The notes under the pieces were generated by a model, which worked only from the letters and a program-made list of their open reading frames with translations, was not told where the DNA came from and made no database searches. Both the position numbers and the translations under genes were made by a program. A stretch of 7,607 nucleotides of DNA. It comes from Alphaproteobacteria bacterium UBA3637 (lineage in GTDB: Bacteria > Pseudomonadota > Alphaproteobacteria > CAAHEQ01 > UBA3637). The stretch lies in the NCBI GenBank assembly GCA_002373615.1, contig DFKU01000077.1:11010-18616 (forward strand), read 5' to 3'. Of this stretch, positions 6,343 through 7,607 are shown one piece after another. Each line of letters begins with the position of its first letter. The first letter of the stretch is position 1.

Positions 6343-7095
6343 TTATTTAACAGCTTCTGCAATGGCAAAAAACGAATCGGCCTTTAAACTGGCGCCACCA
6401 ATTAAAGCCCCATCCACATTTTCAACATTGAGTAATTCTTTGGCATTTTCAGGTTTGACAGAGCCACCATACAAAATGCGCATTTTATCAGCCACATCAG
6501 TCCCTAAAACTTTAGCCAATTCATCACGCACCGCTGCATGAATTTCAGCGACATCAGCTGTGGTTGGCACTTTTCCCGTACCGATAGCCCAAACGGGTTC
6601 GTAAGCAATGACGCAATTATCGGCGGTGGCTTCAGTTGGCACACATTCGCGTGTTTGTGTGCGCACCACTTCCACGGCCTTTCCTGCTTCACGTTCAGCC
6701 AAAGTTTCACCGATACAAATAACAGTTGTGAGGCCTGCACTGATAGCGTTCAGGGCTTTTTGTTTAACAATAGCATTTGTTTCATGATGGTATTGACGGC
6801 GTTCAGAGTGGCCAACCAGTGTCCAAGTTGCCCCTAAATCCTTAACCATTGTTGCGGAAATATCGCCCGTAAAAGCGCCATTGGGCTTTGTGGTTTCGGC
6901 CACATCTTGCGCGCCCACAAAAACATTATCGTGGGGAAGTTCTGCCACAAAACCCAGTACATTCATCGGGGGGCAGACCAACATATCAAAGGGCATATCG
7001 GGGGTGGCTTTTGTGAAAATAGCGCTTGCCAACGCCTTTGCATCAGCCTTTAGGCCATTCATTTTCCAATTTCCTGCAATCAATTTTTTACGCAT
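6343..7095 (-). CDS. tpiA: Triosephosphate isomerase
   Basis: TpiA interconverts dihydroxyacetone phosphate and glyceraldehyde 3-phosphate. From ATG 7095 it has 250 residues, the normal length, and starts MRKKLIAGNWKMNG with Asn9 and Lys11 of the active site. His96 is in VGHSERR, the catalytic base Glu166 in AYEPVWAIGTG, the loop 6 hinge follows, and the phosphate-binding YGGSVKPEN and GALIGGASL blocks are intact. AAGGAG lies about 7 nt upstream of 7095. A longer frame from TTG 7161 would begin in the promoter -35 box and is rejected. It is the first gene of tpiA-secG-kdsA and the two unknown genes, and is divergent from RNA B. Confidence 0.98.
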   Translation of the reverse strand: MRKKLIAGNWKMNGLKADAKALASAIFTKATPDMPFDMLVCPPMNVLGFVAELPHDNVFVGAQDVAETTKPNGAFTGDISATMVKDLGATWTLVGHSERRQYHHETNAIVKQKALNAISAGLTTVICIGETLAEREAGKAVEVVRTQTRECVPTEATADNCVIAYEPVWAIGTGKVPTTADVAEIHAAVRDELAKVLGTDVADKMRILYGGSVKPENAKELLNVENVDGALIGGASLKADSFFAIAEAVK

Positions 7096-7132
7096 TTTAA
7101 GACTCCTTGTTATATTTATAAAGAATAACTCT

Positions 7133-7161
7133 CTTTTAGCATAAAATGGGAAAAATATCAA
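7133..7161 (-). promoter_or_regulatory. tpiA: Probable promoter of the tpiA operon
   Basis: On the minus strand TTGATA (7161-7156) and TAAAAG (7138-7133) are 17 bp apart. The start would fall near 7126, about 30 nt before the tpiA ATG. Its -35 box lies about 17 bp from the -35 box of the divergent RNA B promoter. Confidence 0.5.
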
Positions 7162-7177
7162 GTTTTTAATTTTTCTG

Positions 7178-7207
7178 TTGCATTTAAAAAAAGAATATGT
7201 CTATAAT
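7178..7207 (+). promoter_or_regulatory. Probable sigma-70 promoter of structured RNA B
   Basis: TTGCAT (7178-7183) and a perfect TATAAT (7202-7207) are 18 bp apart with an A-rich spacer. The predicted start near 7213-7214 is exactly where the first RNA hairpin begins. Confidence 0.75.
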
Positions 7208-7213
7208 GGGTTT

Positions 7214-7383
7214 GTCTGAATTGTCCGTTCAGACGTGGGTTCGTGACCCATACTCTAGGGGCAAAGGGAACTTAAATTCCCTGGTTGGGCATTCACTACC
7301 ATTTGGGGTGGATGCTTACCGAATAGGGGCGTCTGCCTGAATAGGTAAGACTATTTCCTTAGAGTATAGTTACGAACATCCAC
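7214..7383 (+). ncRNA. Structured RNA B (same unrecognised family as RNA A)
   Basis: A 7-bp 5' hairpin (7214-7220 with 7228-7234) is followed by an outer helix (7235-7247 with 7369-7383, 4+9 pairs and a 2-nt bulge) and an inner helix of 11 pairs (7250-7260 with 7357-7367). Inside lie H1 (7265-7270/7277-7282), H2 (7289-7300 with 7306-7315, ATTTG loop 7301-7305) and H3 (7315-7320/7344-7349) with opposed GAATA loops (7321-7325 and 7339-7343) and a GTC tip (7331-7333). ACTATTT at 7350-7356 follows. Compared with RNA A, five of six H3 pairs and six of seven 5'-hairpin pairs have both bases changed with pairing kept. Covariation of this kind is strong evidence for RNA-level selection. Function is unknown. 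It lies just ahead of an ORF with the same N-terminal repeat as the prepilin-like gene. Confidence 0.83.
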
Positions 7384-7407
7384 TCACTGAAACAGTGAGT
7401 ATTTGTT
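7382..7407 (+). terminator. Hairpin after RNA B, possible terminator or attenuator
   Basis: A perfect 8-bp stem (7382-7389 with 7393-7400) with an AAA loop is followed by the T-rich ATTTGTT. It lies 31 nt before the ATG at 7431. Its first two bases are also the last bases of the RNA B outer helix, so the two structures compete slightly. The T-tract is imperfect, so partial termination is more likely than full. Confidence 0.5.
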
Positions 7408-7430
7408 TAATTATAAGAGAAAGGTAAAAA

Positions 7431-7607
7431 ATGAAAACAAATAATTTTAATAATTTAAAAACAACATGTCATACCCGACCCAATCGGGTATCCAGAGGAA
7501 TGATATTCAATAATAAAGAATTAGCATCTGCTGGATCCTCGGGTCGCGCTAACGCTGCCCCAAGGATGACAAAAAATAAACAATACGCTGCCCCAAGGAT
7601 GACAGAG
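7431..7607 (+). CDS. Start of an ORF, probably a second prepilin-like protein (cut by window end)
   Basis: ATG 7431 follows GAGAAAGG (7417-7424) at normal spacing and the frame stays open for 59 codons to the last base. The visible part is polar and Asn-rich at first (MKTNNFNNLKT), then is encoded by the palindromic element and its duplication (AAPRMTKNKQYAAPRMTE). No domain is visible yet. The RNA leader, the CAACATGTCAT shared at the same place and the in-frame repeat match the gene at 2085-2810. I therefore infer that a prepilin-type Gly/Glu+5 segment and hydrophobic helix follow beyond the window. If they do not, this would be a short repeat-encoded peptide of unknown meaning. Confidence 0.6.
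   Translation, partial: MKTNNFNNLKTTCHTRPNRVSRGMIFNNKELASAGSSGRANAAPRMTKNKQYAAPRMTE
7467..7571 (+). repeat. Two-hairpin palindromic element, copy 2
   Basis: It is bounded by TGTCAT (7467-7472) and ATGACA (7566-7571). The left hairpin is perfect (7471-7478 with 7484-7491, ATACCCGA/TCGGGTAT), and the right one is imperfect, from GGATCCTCGGG to CCCCAAGGATGAC. The core ATGATATTCAATAA (7500-7513) is the reverse complement of the core of copy 1. Both hairpins have an ATCCAG or CTGGAT side facing the core. The order end-hairpin-core-hairpin-end is symmetrical, as in a miniature mobile or palindromic repeat. Confidence 0.75.
7552..7604 (+). repeat. In-frame tandem duplication of the element's right end
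   Basis: A 20-bp sequence (from ACGCTGCCCC to GGATGACA) occurs at 7552-7571 and again at 7585-7604, an offset of 33 bp or 11 codons, so the frame is kept and AAPRMT is repeated in the product. Confidence 0.85.

Noticed and set aside
6333..6368. Longer SecG from TTG 6368
   Set aside because: It would overlap the tpiA end, and a near-perfect TAAGGAGGT sits before ATG 6332.
7096..7161. 22-residue extension of TpiA from TTG 7161
   Set aside because: The TTG is the promoter -35 box; AAGGAG before ATG 7095 and the family start MRKKLIAGNWKMNG fix the start.
7467..7604. CRISPR-like array from repeated 20-bp units
   Set aside because: There are only two copies, with a 13-bp spacing and in-frame coding; the unit is the end of a palindromic element.

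Overview
The window looks like chromosomal DNA of a Gram-negative alphaproteobacterium. The evidence is KdsA (lipooligosaccharide core), SecG, a MacA-like periplasmic adaptor, the gene string tpiA-secG-kdsA-eno that resembles the alphaproteobacterial order, and palindromic repeats of the type that read as LD(P/S)RVKPE(D/N)D. From memory, the prepilin-like N-terminus (RSMVEMLG followed by a hydrophobic stretch) is common in uncultured gut Alphaproteobacteria. That placement is an inference, not a database result.

Layout, left to right. (1) At 1-467 (-) lies the start of a MacA/HlyD-type efflux adaptor, divergent from (2) rbfA-truB at 586-1819 (+), a ribosome-maturation and tRNA-modification pair with overlapping genes. 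(3) At 1827-2810 (+) a promoter is followed by a multi-hairpin structured RNA and then a prepilin-like, cysteine-rich secreted protein. (4) A bidirectional terminator separates this from eno (2893-4176, -), which has its own promoter. (5) At 4369-7095 (-) is an apparent operon read tpiA, secG, kdsA and then two small paralogous proteins of unknown function, with tight junctions or overlaps. (6) At 7178-7607 (+), divergent from tpiA, a second promoter and structured RNA of the same architecture lead into another ORF that is cut by the window end.

The conserved genes are ordinary housekeeping functions: glycolysis (TpiA, Eno), secretion (SecG), outer-membrane sugar synthesis (KdsA) and translation (RbfA, TruB).

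The unusual part is the pair of RNA-plus-ORF modules at about 1827-2810 and 7178-7607. Their RNAs differ in most stem bases but fold alike, with many compensatory changes and a few identical loop motifs. This is strong two-sequence evidence for a real RNA family, which I cannot match to any family I know. In both modules the ORF starts shortly after the RNA, and its N-terminal coding part contains the same two-hairpin palindromic element. The element sits in opposite orientations in the two genes and is read in different frames. In the complete gene all of this lies upstream of a prepilin-type cleavage site, so it would be removed from the mature protein.
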